Assembly: GCA_029224465.1 (NCBI GenBank)
Contig: JAQXUQ010000008.1
Span: 1-64,000 of the forward strand
Direction: 5' to 3'
Length of the DNA: 64,000 bases
Source: Bacillota bacterium
Lineage (GTDB): Bacteria; Bacillota; Clostridia; Lachnospirales; Lachnospiraceae
The translations under genes and the position numbers were made by a program. Below the pieces are notes generated by a model. The model was not told the origin of the DNA. It saw nothing but the letters and a program-made list of their open reading frames with translations, and searched no databases. Below, in pieces: positions 45,205 through 53,815 of this stretch; within the stretch, counting starts at the first letter, position 1; the number at the start of each line of letters is the position of its first letter.

Positions 45205-45861
45205 ATGGAGAACTGGACGAACAGAGGAAGCCTGACGGTGATTTCCGGCTTTTCCGGAGCCGGAAAGGGAACAATCATGAAGGAACTGCTGAAGGCGCAT
45301 CCGGAGTATGTTTTGTCCGTATCCGTTACGACAAGAAAACCGCGCGATGGTGAAGAGGAAGGCAAAAGCTACTTCTTCATTTCCAAAGAGGAATTCGCCC
45401 GCATGGTCAGAGAAGACGAGCTTTTAGAGCATGCGGATTACGCCTCGTGCAGTTATGGTACTCCCCGCGCTTTTGTCGAGAAGAAGATTGCGGAAGGAGC
45501 GGACGTGATTCTGGAAATTGAATCGCAGGGTGCGGCCATCGTCAAGTCCAAATGCCCCTCGGCGATCATGATTTTCGTCATGACACCGTCGGCACAGATG
45601 CTGAAGGAACGACTGATCGGCCGGGGAACCGAGACCATGGACAAGGTCAGAGAGCGGCTTCTGCAGGCGCAGACCGAGTGCGGCAGAATCGGTCAGTATG
45701 ATACGGTTATCATCAACGAGGCGGGGAAGGCAGAGGAAGCAGCCGAACGCGTGCATGAAGCGATTCAGGCGCAGAAAAGATCACCGGAACGGATCCGCGA
45801 TTTTGTTGAAAAGTTCGGAGAAGATCTGCAGGTAATCAATGCTTCGCAGGAAACATTCTGA
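45205..45861 (+). CDS. gmk: Guanylate kinase
   Basis: A 218-residue kinase that converts GMP to GDP. P-loop ISGFSGAGKGTIM; GMP-binding VSVTTRKPRDGEEEGKSYFF; LIGRGTETMDKVRERL lid; ILEIESQGA Walker B region, where the common Asp-Gly is Ser-Gln-Gly. ATG 45205 follows AGGAAGGAGAG by about 11 nt; the open frame extends upstream into yicC without similarity. Confidence 0.93.
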   Translation: MENWTNRGSLTVISGFSGAGKGTIMKELLKAHPEYVLSVSVTTRKPRDGEEEGKSYFFISKEEFARMVREDELLEHADYASCSYGTPRAFVEKKIAEGADVILEIESQGAAIVKSKCPSAIMIFVMTPSAQMLKERLIGRGTETMDKVRERLLQAQTECGRIGQYDTVIINEAGKAEEAAERVHEAIQAQKRSPERIRDFVEKFGEDLQVINASQETF

Positions 45862-45871
45862 ATTCTTCCTT

Positions 45872-45899
45872 TTGTACCGATCCGGTTTTATGGTACAAT
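45872..45899 (+). promoter_or_regulatory. rpoZ promoter
   Basis: TTGTAC (45872-45877) and TACAAT (45894-45899) with a 16-bp spacer, 11 nt after the gmk stop. The -35 and -10 regions form an inverted repeat, TTGTACC with GGTACAA. The leader is about 55 nt. Confidence 0.65.
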
Positions 45900-45960
45900 A
45901 ACTCTTCGCAATATACAGGACAACGAAAAGTGCGCCGGCACTTGAAAGGAAAGGTGTTAT

Positions 45961-46347
45961 ATGATTCATCCTTCTTATGTAGATCTTATGAATGTGGTTA
46001 ATAAAGGCGTTGAAGAAGGCGAAACGCCGGTCATCAACAGCCGCTACTCCATCGTCATGGCGACAGCCAAGAGAGCGAGACAGATCGTGGACGGCGATGA
46101 GCCGATGGTAGATGACGCCGAAGGGAAAAAGCCGCTCTCGATCGCGATTGAAGAGCTTGAAAAGGAAAAGCTGCAGATCATTCCGACCGATGAGATCGAG
46201 CTTGAAAAGGCAGAAGACGCAGCGCTTGCCAAGGCAAGAGCGCTGGAAGAGAATTTTGCGGACGATATGCTCGAGGAGTCCGCAGACGAAGACACGGATT
46301 ACGAGATCGGAGATTCGGATTCCGAAGAAACGGACGACAACGAATAG
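45961..46347 (+). CDS. rpoZ: RNA polymerase omega subunit
   Basis: A 128-residue omega subunit. The first 65 residues are the conserved core (INSRYSIVMATAKRARQIVDG, KKPLSIAIEEL), which clamps the beta' C-terminus. The rest is a strongly acidic tail (ADEDTDYEIGDSDSEETDD) that is longer than in most Firmicutes. GGAAAGG lies before ATG 45961. rimO begins 3 nt after its stop. Confidence 0.9.
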   Translation: MIHPSYVDLMNVVNKGVEEGETPVINSRYSIVMATAKRARQIVDGDEPMVDDAEGKKPLSIAIEELEKEKLQIIPTDEIELEKAEDAALAKARALEENFADDMLEESADEDTDYEIGDSDSEETDDNE

Positions 46348-46350
46348 TAT

Positions 46351-47700
46351 ATGAAGGTAGTTTTTATCTCTCTTGGCTGCGACAAGAATACCGTGGATAC
46401 GCAGCAGATGGCAGGCTTGCTCCAGGACAGCGCGGCGCAGTATACCTTTACAGATGATGAAGAGGAAGCCGATATCGCGGTTGTCAATACCTGCGCGTTT
46501 ATCAATTCCGCGAAGGAGGAGAGCATCGGACAGATTCTTTCTCTTGCGGAGCGCAGGAAGAACGGGCAGCTGAAAGCTCTGATTGTGACAGGGTGTCTTG
46601 CGCAGCGATATCAAGAAGAAATCGGGAAAGATATTCCGGAGGTGGACGCCGTCCTCGGAACGACGGCCGAAGATCAGCTGGGCGTTGTCCTTGATGAGAT
46701 TCTGCATGGAAAGAGCGCACCGAAGGTTCTGACCGCGGACCTGGATAAAGTCCCGGCAAAACAAAGCGCGCCGGTCCTTTCCCTCGAAAGCCCGGTCGGG
46801 TATCTGAAAATTGCGGAAGGCTGCAATAAATGCTGCAGCTACTGCGTCATCCCCTCGCTCCGCGGCCATTACAGAAGTGTTCCGATCGAACAGGTGCTCG
46901 AAGACGCGAAAACCCTGCTGGCCGGCGGCGTCCGCGAGCTGATTCTTGTCGCGCAGGAGACGACGCTGTACGGCGTGGACCTGTACGGGAAGAAGATGCT
47001 GCCGGAGCTGCTTCGAAGGCTCTGTCTTCTTGGCGGCGTCCGATGGATCAGGATTCTGTACTGCTATCCGGAAGAAATTACGAAAGAGCTGGTAGAAGTC
47101 GTCCGGAGCGAGCCCAAGATCGTTCCTTACTTTGACATGCCGATCCAGCACGCATCGGACAGAATTCTGAAGGCGATGGGAAGAAGGACGAACCGGAAGG
47201 AGCTCGAAGAGATCATCGGATACATCAGGGAGCAGATTCCGGATGTCTGCCTCCGGACGACGCTGATCACGGGCTTTCCCGGAGAGACGGAAGAAGATCA
47301 CAGGGAACTGCTTTCGTTCGTCCGCAGAATGAAATTTGACAGGCTCGGTGTTTTCACTTATTCAAAGGAAGAAGGGACGCCGGCTGCGGCGATGAAGAAC
47401 CAGGTGCATCCTTCCACAAAAAAGAGAAGACAGAAGGAGCTGATGCTTCTGCAGCAACAAATCGCGTTTGAAGCCGCGGAAAAGATGAAGGACAAAGTTC
47501 TGGATGTCATCATCGAAGGTAAAATCGCGGATGAAGATGTCTATGTCGGACGGACATATAAAGATATTCCGGGTGTGGACAGCAATATTTTCGTGGAAAC
47601 AAAACGTGAACTGATGACCGGCGATTTTATCAAAGCCAGGGTCACCGGCGCGGACGGCTATGATCTGATAGGAGAAATATATTATGAATCTGCCCAATAA
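46351..47700 (+). CDS. rimO: Ribosomal protein S12 methylthiotransferase
   Basis: A 449-residue radical SAM methylthiotransferase that modifies a conserved Asp of ribosomal protein S12. Order: the UPF0004 domain with three cluster Cys (ISLGCDKNTVD, NTCAFI, VTGCLAQRY), radical SAM CNKCCSYCVIP (CxxxCxxC), and the TRAM domain (YVGRTYKDIPGVDSNIF), which separates RimO from MiaB by the acidic GVDS-type context. Start ATG 46351 has no strong ribosome site and probably depends on coupling to rpoZ. It overlaps pgsA by 17 nt. Confidence 0.92.
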   Translation: MKVVFISLGCDKNTVDTQQMAGLLQDSAAQYTFTDDEEEADIAVVNTCAFINSAKEESIGQILSLAERRKNGQLKALIVTGCLAQRYQEEIGKDIPEVDAVLGTTAEDQLGVVLDEILHGKSAPKVLTADLDKVPAKQSAPVLSLESPVGYLKIAEGCNKCCSYCVIPSLRGHYRSVPIEQVLEDAKTLLAGGVRELILVAQETTLYGVDLYGKKMLPELLRRLCLLGGVRWIRILYCYPEEITKELVEVVRSEPKIVPYFDMPIQHASDRILKAMGRRTNRKELEEIIGYIREQIPDVCLRTTLITGFPGETEEDHRELLSFVRRMKFDRLGVFTYSKEEGTPAAAMKNQVHPSTKKRRQKELMLLQQQIAFEAAEKMKDKVLDVIIEGKIADEDVYVGRTYKDIPGVDSNIFVETKRELMTGDFIKARVTGADGYDLIGEIYYESAQ

Positions 47701-48223
47701 GCTGACAATGTTCCGGATCATCCTGATTCCGTTCTTTGTAGTCTTTCTGCTTGCGCAGCCTGTGGGCGCCGCAAGCCGCTGGATCGCGCTTGTGATTTTC
47801 ATTGTCGCAAGCCTGACGGACCTTCTGGACGGCAAGATTGCCAGAAAGTACCATCTCGTTACCAATTTCGGCAAATTCATGGATCCGCTTGCGGACAAGC
47901 TTCTTGTATGCTCCGCGATGATCTGCCTGATTCAGCTCGGACAGATTCCGGCCTGGATTGTCTGCATTATTATCGCGAGGGAGTTTGCCATCTCCGGATA
48001 CCGCCTCATCGCCGCAGAAAAGGGCTCTGTCATTGCCGCGAATTATTGGGGAAAGTTCAAGACAACCTTCCAGATGATTATGGTCATTCTGATGATCGCG
48101 GATATTCCGCAGCTGCGGATATTGACTTCGGTCATCATGTGGATCGCTCTTGCGCTTACCGTAATTTCGCTCGTTGTTTATGTTGTGCAGAATAAAGACA
48201 TTCTGAAGGATACAAACGAATGA
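47684..48223 (+). CDS. pgsA: CDP-diacylglycerol-glycerol-3-phosphate 3-phosphatidyltransferase
   Basis: A 179-residue inner-membrane enzyme of phosphatidylglycerol synthesis. The CDP-alcohol motif DGxxARxxxxxxxxGxxxDxxxD is complete across DLLDGKIARKYHLV and FGKFMDPLADK. About five to six TM helices. AGGAGAAAT lies before ATG 47684, inside the end of rimO. The stop overlaps the cinA start by 4 nt. Confidence 0.92.
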   Translation: MNLPNKLTMFRIILIPFFVVFLLAQPVGAASRWIALVIFIVASLTDLLDGKIARKYHLVTNFGKFMDPLADKLLVCSAMICLIQLGQIPAWIVCIIIAREFAISGYRLIAAEKGSVIAANYWGKFKTTFQMIMVILMIADIPQLRILTSVIMWIALALTVISLVVYVVQNKDILKDTNE

Positions 48224-48714
48224 AAAAGGACAGAGCTGCACTGGCGGTTCATCAATTGAAAGCGCAGGGACTGACACTGGCAACCTGCGAGTCGTTGACC
48301 GGCGGAATGCTCGGAGAAGCAGTTACCGCGGTCCCGGGCGCGTCCGCTGTTTACCGTGGAGGCTTCATCACTTATACAAATGAGATGAAGCACGAACTGG
48401 CGGCGGTGCCGGAAGAAGTACTTGCAGAGAAAGGTGCTGTCAGTAAGAAGTGTGCGGCTGCCATGGCGGAAGGAACAGCCGCCGCGGCGCACGCGGACAT
48501 CGCGGTTTCCACAACAGGAAACGCGGGACCCGAGCCGTCAGAAGGCAAGCCGGTCGGCCTTGTCTATATCGGCATCCGCGCGTTCGGAAATACGCGTGTC
48601 AGAAAATGCAGCTTTGAAGGAAGCCGCGCGTCTATACGGAAACAGACTGTCGAAACGGCTCTGAAAATGCTGTGCAGGGAACTCAAGAGGAATTGTTTTG
48701 AAAAAATTAATTGA
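48220..48714 (+). CDS. CinA C-terminal amidohydrolase domain (PncC-type)
   Basis: A 164-residue stand-alone CinA C-terminal domain. PncC members convert nicotinamide mononucleotide to nicotinic acid mononucleotide. Seen: LATCESLTGGMLGEAVTAVPG, VYRGGFITYTNEMKHELA, GAVSKKCAAAMAEG and STTGNAGPEPSEGKPVG. The N-terminal MoCF-like domain of full-length CinA is missing, as is usual in this genomic setting. It overlaps both neighbours (4 nt and 17 nt). I avoid the symbol cinA since only half the protein is present. Confidence 0.85.
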   Translation: MKKDRAALAVHQLKAQGLTLATCESLTGGMLGEAVTAVPGASAVYRGGFITYTNEMKHELAAVPEEVLAEKGAVSKKCAAAMAEGTAAAAHADIAVSTTGNAGPEPSEGKPVGLVYIGIRAFGNTRVRKCSFEGSRASIRKQTVETALKMLCRELKRNCFEKIN

Positions 48715-49123
48715 TCAGATTCTGAAATTCGGGATTGTCGGCGTAATCGCTTTCTTTGTGGACTTCGGTGTTTATACTGCCTGCAACTTCGCCGGCGTGC
48801 CGTACCTGCTGTCCGGCTTTCTCGGCTTCACTATTTCTGTTGTCGTAAACTATCTTCTGAGCATGAAGTATGTTTTCGTCCGACGGGATGACCTCTCGAG
48901 GACGAAAGAGTTTACGATTTTCGTGATCCTCAGCGCGTTTGGCCTTCTGATCAACGAACTTGTGCTGTACATCTGCCTCGGGCTCATTTATCCGCACTGG
49001 GCGTGGCTGCGGCAGACCTTTGGCGTACATACAGTCGAGACACTGGCAAAGCTCGGCGCAACCGGCATTGTCATGATCTACAATTTCATTTCCCGAAAGG
49101 TTTTTCTGGAAAAACATGAATGA
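48698..49123 (+). CDS. GtrA-family membrane protein
   Basis: A 141-residue protein with four TM helices in GtrA order (FGIVGVIAFFVDFGVYTACN, LGFTISVVVNYLLSMKYVF, FVILSAFGLLINELVLY, and a C-terminal IVMIYNFISRKVFL). GtrA-like proteins are thought to flip polyprenyl-linked sugars together with a GT2 partner, here the next gene. A TTG start at 48698 is supported by AAGAGG 7 nt upstream, inside the CinA-domain gene. Confidence 0.85.
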   Translation: MKKLIDQILKFGIVGVIAFFVDFGVYTACNFAGVPYLLSGFLGFTISVVVNYLLSMKYVFVRRDDLSRTKEFTIFVILSAFGLLINELVLYICLGLIYPHWAWLRQTFGVHTVETLAKLGATGIVMIYNFISRKVFLEKHE

Positions 49124-50123
49124 CATTCTGTATTTTGTAATTCCTTGTTATAACGAAGAGGAAGTTCTGCCGGAGACGGCAAGGCGGCTGCGGGAAAAGA
49201 TGCACGCGCTCATAAAATCCGGCAGGATCTCCGATCGGAGCAGAGTCGTTTTTGTCAATGACGGTTCCAGAGATAAAACATGGGATATTATCTGTTCTCT
49301 GCATGCGGAGGACCCTTTGTTTTCCGGCATCAATGAGAGCAGGAACCGGGGCCACCAGAACGCTCTGCTGGCAGGACTCATGACAGTCCGCAGTTACTGT
49401 GACATGGCGATTTCGATGGACGCGGATCTGCAGGACGATATCAATGCCTGTGACGAAATGATCGAAAAGTATGATCAGGGGTGTGATATTGTATACGGCG
49501 TCCGGAACGCGAGAGATACCGATTCGTTTTTCAAACGGACGACAGCGCTTGGCTTTTACAGGCTGATGGACCAGATGGGCGCGAACACGGTATACAATCA
49601 CGCGGACTACCGGCTGATGAGCAGAAGAGCACTGGAAGGACTGTCCGAATTTGGCGAGGTCAATCTGTTTCTTCGCGGCATTGTGCCGATGATCGGTTAT
49701 CCGAGCGCGGTTGTATATTATGAAAGAGCGGAGCGGTTTGCAGGTGAGAGCAAATATCCGCTCAAAAAGATGATTTCCTTCGCGGTGGAAGGCATAACGT
49801 CACTGTCGACGAAACCGATCCAGATGATTACGAATCTGGGAATTATTATTTTCCTTGTCAGTATCGGAATTCTGATTTATTCCCTGATCCGGCACGCGAT
49901 CGGCGCGACTGTTGTCGGCTGGACTTTCCTTGCCGTATCGGTCTGGGCGATCGGAGGCCTGATTCTGCTCGCTCTTGGTGTCATCGGAGAGTATATCGGG
50001 AAGATTTACCTGGAGACAAAGAAAAGGCCCCGCTATATCATCGAGCAGTTTCTTGACGCGGAGCACGGCTTTACCACAAGAGATCTGACTTTGCGGAAAA
50101 ACATGGAAGAAGAGAATCAATAA
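49116..50123 (+). CDS. DPM1-like family 2 glycosyltransferase with C-terminal TM helices
   Basis: A 335-residue enzyme of the GtrB/polyprenyl-phosphate glycosyltransferase type. The catalytic half has YFVIPCYNEEEVLPETA, VVFVNDGSRDKTW, ISMDADLQDD (metal motif) and GVRNARDTDSFFKR. Two TM helices near residues 235-295 hold it at the membrane. It overlaps gtrA by 8 nt, so a GtrA/GtrB pair that loads and flips one sugar is likely, for example to glycosylate teichoic acid. A terminator follows. Confidence 0.9.
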   Translation: MNDILYFVIPCYNEEEVLPETARRLREKMHALIKSGRISDRSRVVFVNDGSRDKTWDIICSLHAEDPLFSGINESRNRGHQNALLAGLMTVRSYCDMAISMDADLQDDINACDEMIEKYDQGCDIVYGVRNARDTDSFFKRTTALGFYRLMDQMGANTVYNHADYRLMSRRALEGLSEFGEVNLFLRGIVPMIGYPSAVVYYERAERFAGESKYPLKKMISFAVEGITSLSTKPIQMITNLGIIIFLVSIGILIYSLIRHAIGATVVGWTFLAVSVWAIGGLILLALGVIGEYIGKIYLETKKRPRYIIEQFLDAEHGFTTRDLTLRKNMEEENQ

Positions 50124-50134
50124 ATAGAATTACG

Positions 50135-50169
50135 GCTGTGAAACGAAGAGATCGCTTCACAGCTTTTTT
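50135..50169 (+). terminator. Terminator of the rpoZ-GT2 operon
   Basis: Stem GCTGTGAA with TTCACAGC (50135-50142 and 50156-50163), with a few further pairs inside, followed by TTTTTT. Confidence 0.85.
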
Positions 50170-50187
50170 AAATAACGGGAGCTGGTC

Positions 50188-50835
50188 ATGGGGAAATGCA
50201 TCATCATGTGCGCCGGAGAGTTTGAACCGCTGCAGATCGAGCGAGACGAGGATGATTTTGTGATCGCCGCGGATAACGGACTTTCGTATCTTCTGGAGCT
50301 GGGAATTCTGCCGGATTATGTCATCGGGGATTATGATTCGCTGTCGCCGGAAGGGCAGCGTACACTACGGGAACTCGAAGAGTCGCAGCCTGAACGCGTA
50401 GCGCACCTGCCGGTGGAAAAAGACGATACGGATACGATGGCAGCAGTACGTGAAGGGCTCTCCAGAGGGTATGATACTTTCTATCTGTATGCCGCGCTCG
50501 GCGGACGGCTTGATCATACGCTGGCCAATATTCAGACGCTCGCCTTCATCCGCTCGAACGGCGCGAAGGGGTATATCATGTCCGCGGACAGTATGATGTT
50601 CGTTCTTATGAATGAAACGAGAGAGTTTGCACAAGGCTTTCGCGGCGGGTTTTCACTGTTCAGCCTGAGTGATTGCTGCCGCGGCGTAACCATCCGCGGA
50701 ATGAAGTATGAACTTGAAGACGCGGAGATTACGAACACATTTCCGATCGGTGTGTCCAACTATGTTCCGGGAGACCGGAAAGCCAGTGTGATGATCCGCG
50801 AAGGTATGGCGCTGGCTTATGTCAGCTGGAGATAA
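50188..50835 (+). CDS. thiN: Thiamine pyrophosphokinase
   Basis: A 215-residue enzyme that turns thiamine into thiamine pyrophosphate. Seen: FVIAADNGLSYLLELGILP, YVIGDYDSLS, PVEKDDTDTMAAV (metal and ATP Asp residues) and ALGGRLDHTLANIQTL, then the C-terminal jelly-roll that binds thiamine (IGVSNYVPGDRKASVMI). Length is typical. It starts 65 nt after the preceding operon, beyond a terminator, with GGGAGC near ATG 50188. It suggests thiamine salvage. Confidence 0.9.
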   Translation: MGKCIIMCAGEFEPLQIERDEDDFVIAADNGLSYLLELGILPDYVIGDYDSLSPEGQRTLRELEESQPERVAHLPVEKDDTDTMAAVREGLSRGYDTFYLYAALGGRLDHTLANIQTLAFIRSNGAKGYIMSADSMMFVLMNETREFAQGFRGGFSLFSLSDCCRGVTIRGMKYELEDAEITNTFPIGVSNYVPGDRKASVMIREGMALAYVSWR

Positions 50836-50872
50836 AACCGGTACTGTGAAAAAGACGGTCTGCGGCTGTAAA

Positions 50873-52045
50873 TTATGCCTTTGACGGCGCGTAATGATCC
50901 ACCGATACGATAACTCTTGCGCCCGGCGCGGCTTCATGAAAACGGTCTTTGAGGTATGCGGTTACTTCCTGATCGGAGAGCCGGAAACCGTACGGAACCG
51001 CGACGTCAAAGAGAATCCGGAAATGCGGTTTTTCATGGACCGCCCGGAAATCATGATAATGAACGTCCGGCCCCAGTTCTTTCAGGAACGATTCCAGATC
51101 TTCCCTGAGTTTCTGCGTTAAAACATCGCTGGTATCCACCGGATCGACATGGATTACAGTTTCGATGCCATATTCACCGGACAGGCGCTGCTCGATGCGG
51201 TCGGCGAGTTCGTGCGCGTCTTCGAGTGTCATTGTGTATGGCACTTCCAGATGCAGAGACATCATCCGGCGTCCGGGGCCATAGTCATGGATCATCAGAT
51301 CGTGCATGCCGAGAACATTTTTATTGTTCATTACGGATGCGGTTATGTTATTGACAAGATCCTTGTCAGGTTCCTGCCCAAGCAGCGGATTTACCGTTTC
51401 GATAATGGAGCCGAAGCCGGAAATCATAATGAAAACCGCAACGCCAAGACCCAGCCACGCATCTATTCTTATATGAAAGAAATACCCTGCAAGCTGTCCC
51501 AGCAGAACGAGAGAGGTCGTAATCGTGTCATTCCTTGAATCGAGCGCTGTGGATTCAAGCGCGACACTCTGCAGATCCCTCGCGAACCTTCTGTTGTAGC
51601 GGAACATATACAGTTTAACCGCAATGGACAGAATGAGGATCAAGGCTGTGACAGAAGTGAAAGAAGTATCCTGCGGATGCAGAATTTTGCCTAGTGATTC
51701 CCGCGCGAGCGAAAAGCCCATGATGCAGATCAGCGTTGAAACCAGCATGCCGGTAATGTATTCGATCCTTCCGTGTCCGAACGGATGATCTGCGTCCGCT
51801 TTGTGCCCGGCCAGCCGGAAACCGATCATCGTGATGATGCTGGATCCCGCGTCGGAGAGGTTGTTGAACGCGTCGGCAACAATCGCGATTGATTTTGACA
51901 GAATGCCTGCGATGAGTTTGGCCGCAAACAACAGCAGATTAAAGAAGATTCCGACCGTGCCCGAAAGAACGCCGGCGGCAGTACGAACGGCGACGTTGTT
52001 CTCCGGGTAGTCCGGTATGAATTTTTTCACAAGAAAGTCCATCAT
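50873..52045 (-). CDS. Cation diffusion facilitator metal exporter
   Basis: A 390-residue CDF transporter with six TM helices in residues about 25-215. Metal-site motifs are IVADAFNNLSDAGSS (TM2) and LDSRNDTITTSLVLLG (TM5), with the cytosolic HPFGHGRIEYITG loop. After the usual cytosolic dimer domain (residues about 225-305), the protein has an extra domain of about 85 residues (VHYHDFRAVHEKPHFRILFD) that looks like a second copy of that fold. Metal could be Zn, Mn or Fe. The start is MM at 52045; the ribosome site is weak. Confidence 0.88.
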   Translation of the reverse strand: MMDFLVKKFIPDYPENNVAVRTAAGVLSGTVGIFFNLLLFAAKLIAGILSKSIAIVADAFNNLSDAGSSIITMIGFRLAGHKADADHPFGHGRIEYITGMLVSTLICIMGFSLARESLGKILHPQDTSFTSVTALILILSIAVKLYMFRYNRRFARDLQSVALESTALDSRNDTITTSLVLLGQLAGYFFHIRIDAWLGLGVAVFIMISGFGSIIETVNPLLGQEPDKDLVNNITASVMNNKNVLGMHDLMIHDYGPGRRMMSLHLEVPYTMTLEDAHELADRIEQRLSGEYGIETVIHVDPVDTSDVLTQKLREDLESFLKELGPDVHYHDFRAVHEKPHFRILFDVAVPYGFRLSDQEVTAYLKDRFHEAAPGARVIVSVDHYAPSKA

Positions 52046-52193
52046 GCCATCAGTCTAGTCATGGAGACGCGGGATAGTCAAGCGTAACCGGAAAGACAGA
52101 TGTTCCGCCTAATATTTTCTGTAACATCCGTCTTTTGTGTGATATGATGCAGAAGTATTCCGGAAAAGCAAAAACAGCAGAAAGGAACAGCCT

Positions 52194-53648
52194 ATGCAGA
52201 AAATTGGAGAAGAGTGCGGCGTATTCGGAATCTGGTCTCCGGTAAAACAAAATCTCGCGTTCACCGCTTACTACGCGTTGTTTGCTCTGCAGCACAGAGG
52301 GCAGGAAGCGGCCGGCATTGCCGTCAATGATGACGGCGTTTTCCGTTATCACAGAGATCTGGGGCTTGTTCACGAAGTATTCGATAAAGAAGAGCTGGAC
52401 CGTCTCGGCGGAGGGAATATTGCGGTCGGCCATGTCCGCTATTCGACAAGCGGGGTTTCCAACAGAAGCAACGCCCAGCCGGTTGTCGTCAAACATATCA
52501 AAGGCAGTATGGCACTCTGCCACAACGGCAATCTTGTCAATTCCTATGAGCTGCGCAGTGCCCTCGAGAACGACGGCTGCATTTTCCATTCCACGACCGA
52601 TACCGAGGTCATTTCTTATCTGATTACGAGAGAACGTCTGCATACCGCCAGCATCGAAGAGGCGGTCAACAACGTGATAGATAAGATCCACGGCGCGTTT
52701 TCTCTTGTCATGATGTCTCCAACCAAGCTGATCGCGGTCCGCGACCCGCACGGTTTCCGCCCGCTCTGCTATGGAAAGTGCGCGGACGGCTCGATTGTTT
52801 TCGCGTCGGAAAGCTGTGCCCTCGACGCGGTAGGCGCCCGGTTTGAACGGGATCTTCAGCCGGGCGAGATCATGATCGTCGATCAGAACGGCATCCGTTC
52901 GATCAAAGACCACTGCGGCAAGGTGAAGCCTTCCATGTGTGTTTTTGAGTATATTTATTTCGCACGGCCGGATTCCATTATTGACGGTGCGTCCGTGCAT
53001 GAAGCGAGAATGCGGGCCGGCGCATTTCTGGCGCTCGAGCATCCCGTGCAGGCGGATGTCGTTATCGGCGTTCCGGACTCGGGGCTCGACGCGGCACTCG
53101 GCTATGCCAGACAGTCCGGCATTCCGTACGGCATCGGACTTCTGAAAAACAAATACATCGGAAGAACATTCATCTCCCCCGGCCAGGCGGCAAGAGAAGA
53201 CCTTGTCAAAATCAAGCTGAATCCGATTGCGGAGACGATCAGAGGGAAGAGAGTCGTTCTGATCGATGACTCGATTGTCCGCGGCACAACGTCGCAGAGG
53301 ATTGTAAAGCTTGTGCGGGACGCAGGGGCGAAGGAGATCCATTTCCGGGTTTCGGCACCGCCGTTCCTCAATCCCTGCTACTACGGCACGGATATCGATT
53401 CCAGGGACAACCTGATTGCATGCCATCATTCTGTCAGTGAAATCGCGGAAATTATCGGCGCGGATACGCTGGGCTATCTTTCCGTAGACAGTGCGATGAA
53501 GCTGGCGCAGGGTTCGAACGGGTGCGGGAGTTACTGCGCGGCTTGTTTTGACGGTAATTATCCGACCGAAATTCCGGAGAACGGCAAAGACCGCTTCGAA
53601 CAGAAGATACCGAAAGAATGGTTGGACCGCCACACAAAACAGGAATAA
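52194..53648 (+). CDS. purF: Amidophosphoribosyltransferase
   Basis: A 484-residue PurF, the first committed enzyme of purine synthesis. The short propeptide MQKIGEE precedes Cys8, the expected N-terminal nucleophile after cleavage (ECGVFGIW). The glutaminase domain has GQEAAGIAVND, VGHVRYSTSG and CHNGNLVNSYEL. The PRPP site is VVLIDDSIVRGTTSQRIV. Cys in NPCYYG and in SYCAACFDGNYPTE match the ligands of the Bacillus-type [4Fe-4S] cluster. No other pur genes are adjacent. AAAGGAACAG precedes ATG 52194, and a strong terminator follows. Confidence 0.96.
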   Translation: MQKIGEECGVFGIWSPVKQNLAFTAYYALFALQHRGQEAAGIAVNDDGVFRYHRDLGLVHEVFDKEELDRLGGGNIAVGHVRYSTSGVSNRSNAQPVVVKHIKGSMALCHNGNLVNSYELRSALENDGCIFHSTTDTEVISYLITRERLHTASIEEAVNNVIDKIHGAFSLVMMSPTKLIAVRDPHGFRPLCYGKCADGSIVFASESCALDAVGARFERDLQPGEIMIVDQNGIRSIKDHCGKVKPSMCVFEYIYFARPDSIIDGASVHEARMRAGAFLALEHPVQADVVIGVPDSGLDAALGYARQSGIPYGIGLLKNKYIGRTFISPGQAAREDLVKIKLNPIAETIRGKRVVLIDDSIVRGTTSQRIVKLVRDAGAKEIHFRVSAPPFLNPCYYGTDIDSRDNLIACHHSVSEIAEIIGADTLGYLSVDSAMKLAQGSNGCGSYCAACFDGNYPTEIPENGKDRFEQKIPKEWLDRHTKQE

Positions 53649-53669
53649 AACAGAACAATCATCTGCAGG

Positions 53670-53697
53670 GAGCGCGGCAGGTCCGCGCTCTTTTTTT
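53670..53697 (+). terminator. purF terminator
   Basis: GAGCGCGG (53670-53677) pairs with CCGCGCTC (53683-53690) around a 5-nt loop and is followed by seven T. Confidence 0.95.
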
Positions 53698-53698
53698 A

Positions 53699-53727
53699 TT
53701 GCAATTTCGACCCGCGCGGAATAGAAT
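53699..53727 (+). promoter_or_regulatory. Promoter of the HlyD-type export operon
   Basis: TTGCAA (53699-53704) and TAGAAT (53722-53727) with 17-bp spacing, starting right after the purF terminator T-run. Predicted transcript start is near 53734, inside the operator-like palindrome. Confidence 0.6.
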
Positions 53728-53730
53728 AAC

Positions 53731-53760
53731 TGTATTAATACATGCAGTACACTTAATACA
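53731..53760. promoter_or_regulatory. Palindromic operator at the hlyD-type promoter start
   Basis: A perfect 12-bp palindrome TGTATTAATACA (53731-53742) is followed by TTAATACA (53753-53760), which is also the inverse of the first eight bases. The site covers the likely transcription start. The YtrA-like GntR regulator encoded at 58045 is the nearest candidate to bind it; this is inference. Confidence 0.5.
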
Positions 53761-53815
53761 GAAAGCGCTGCAGAGGAATCAAAGATCTAATGCACCGGGC
53801 AGGGGAGAAATTGCG

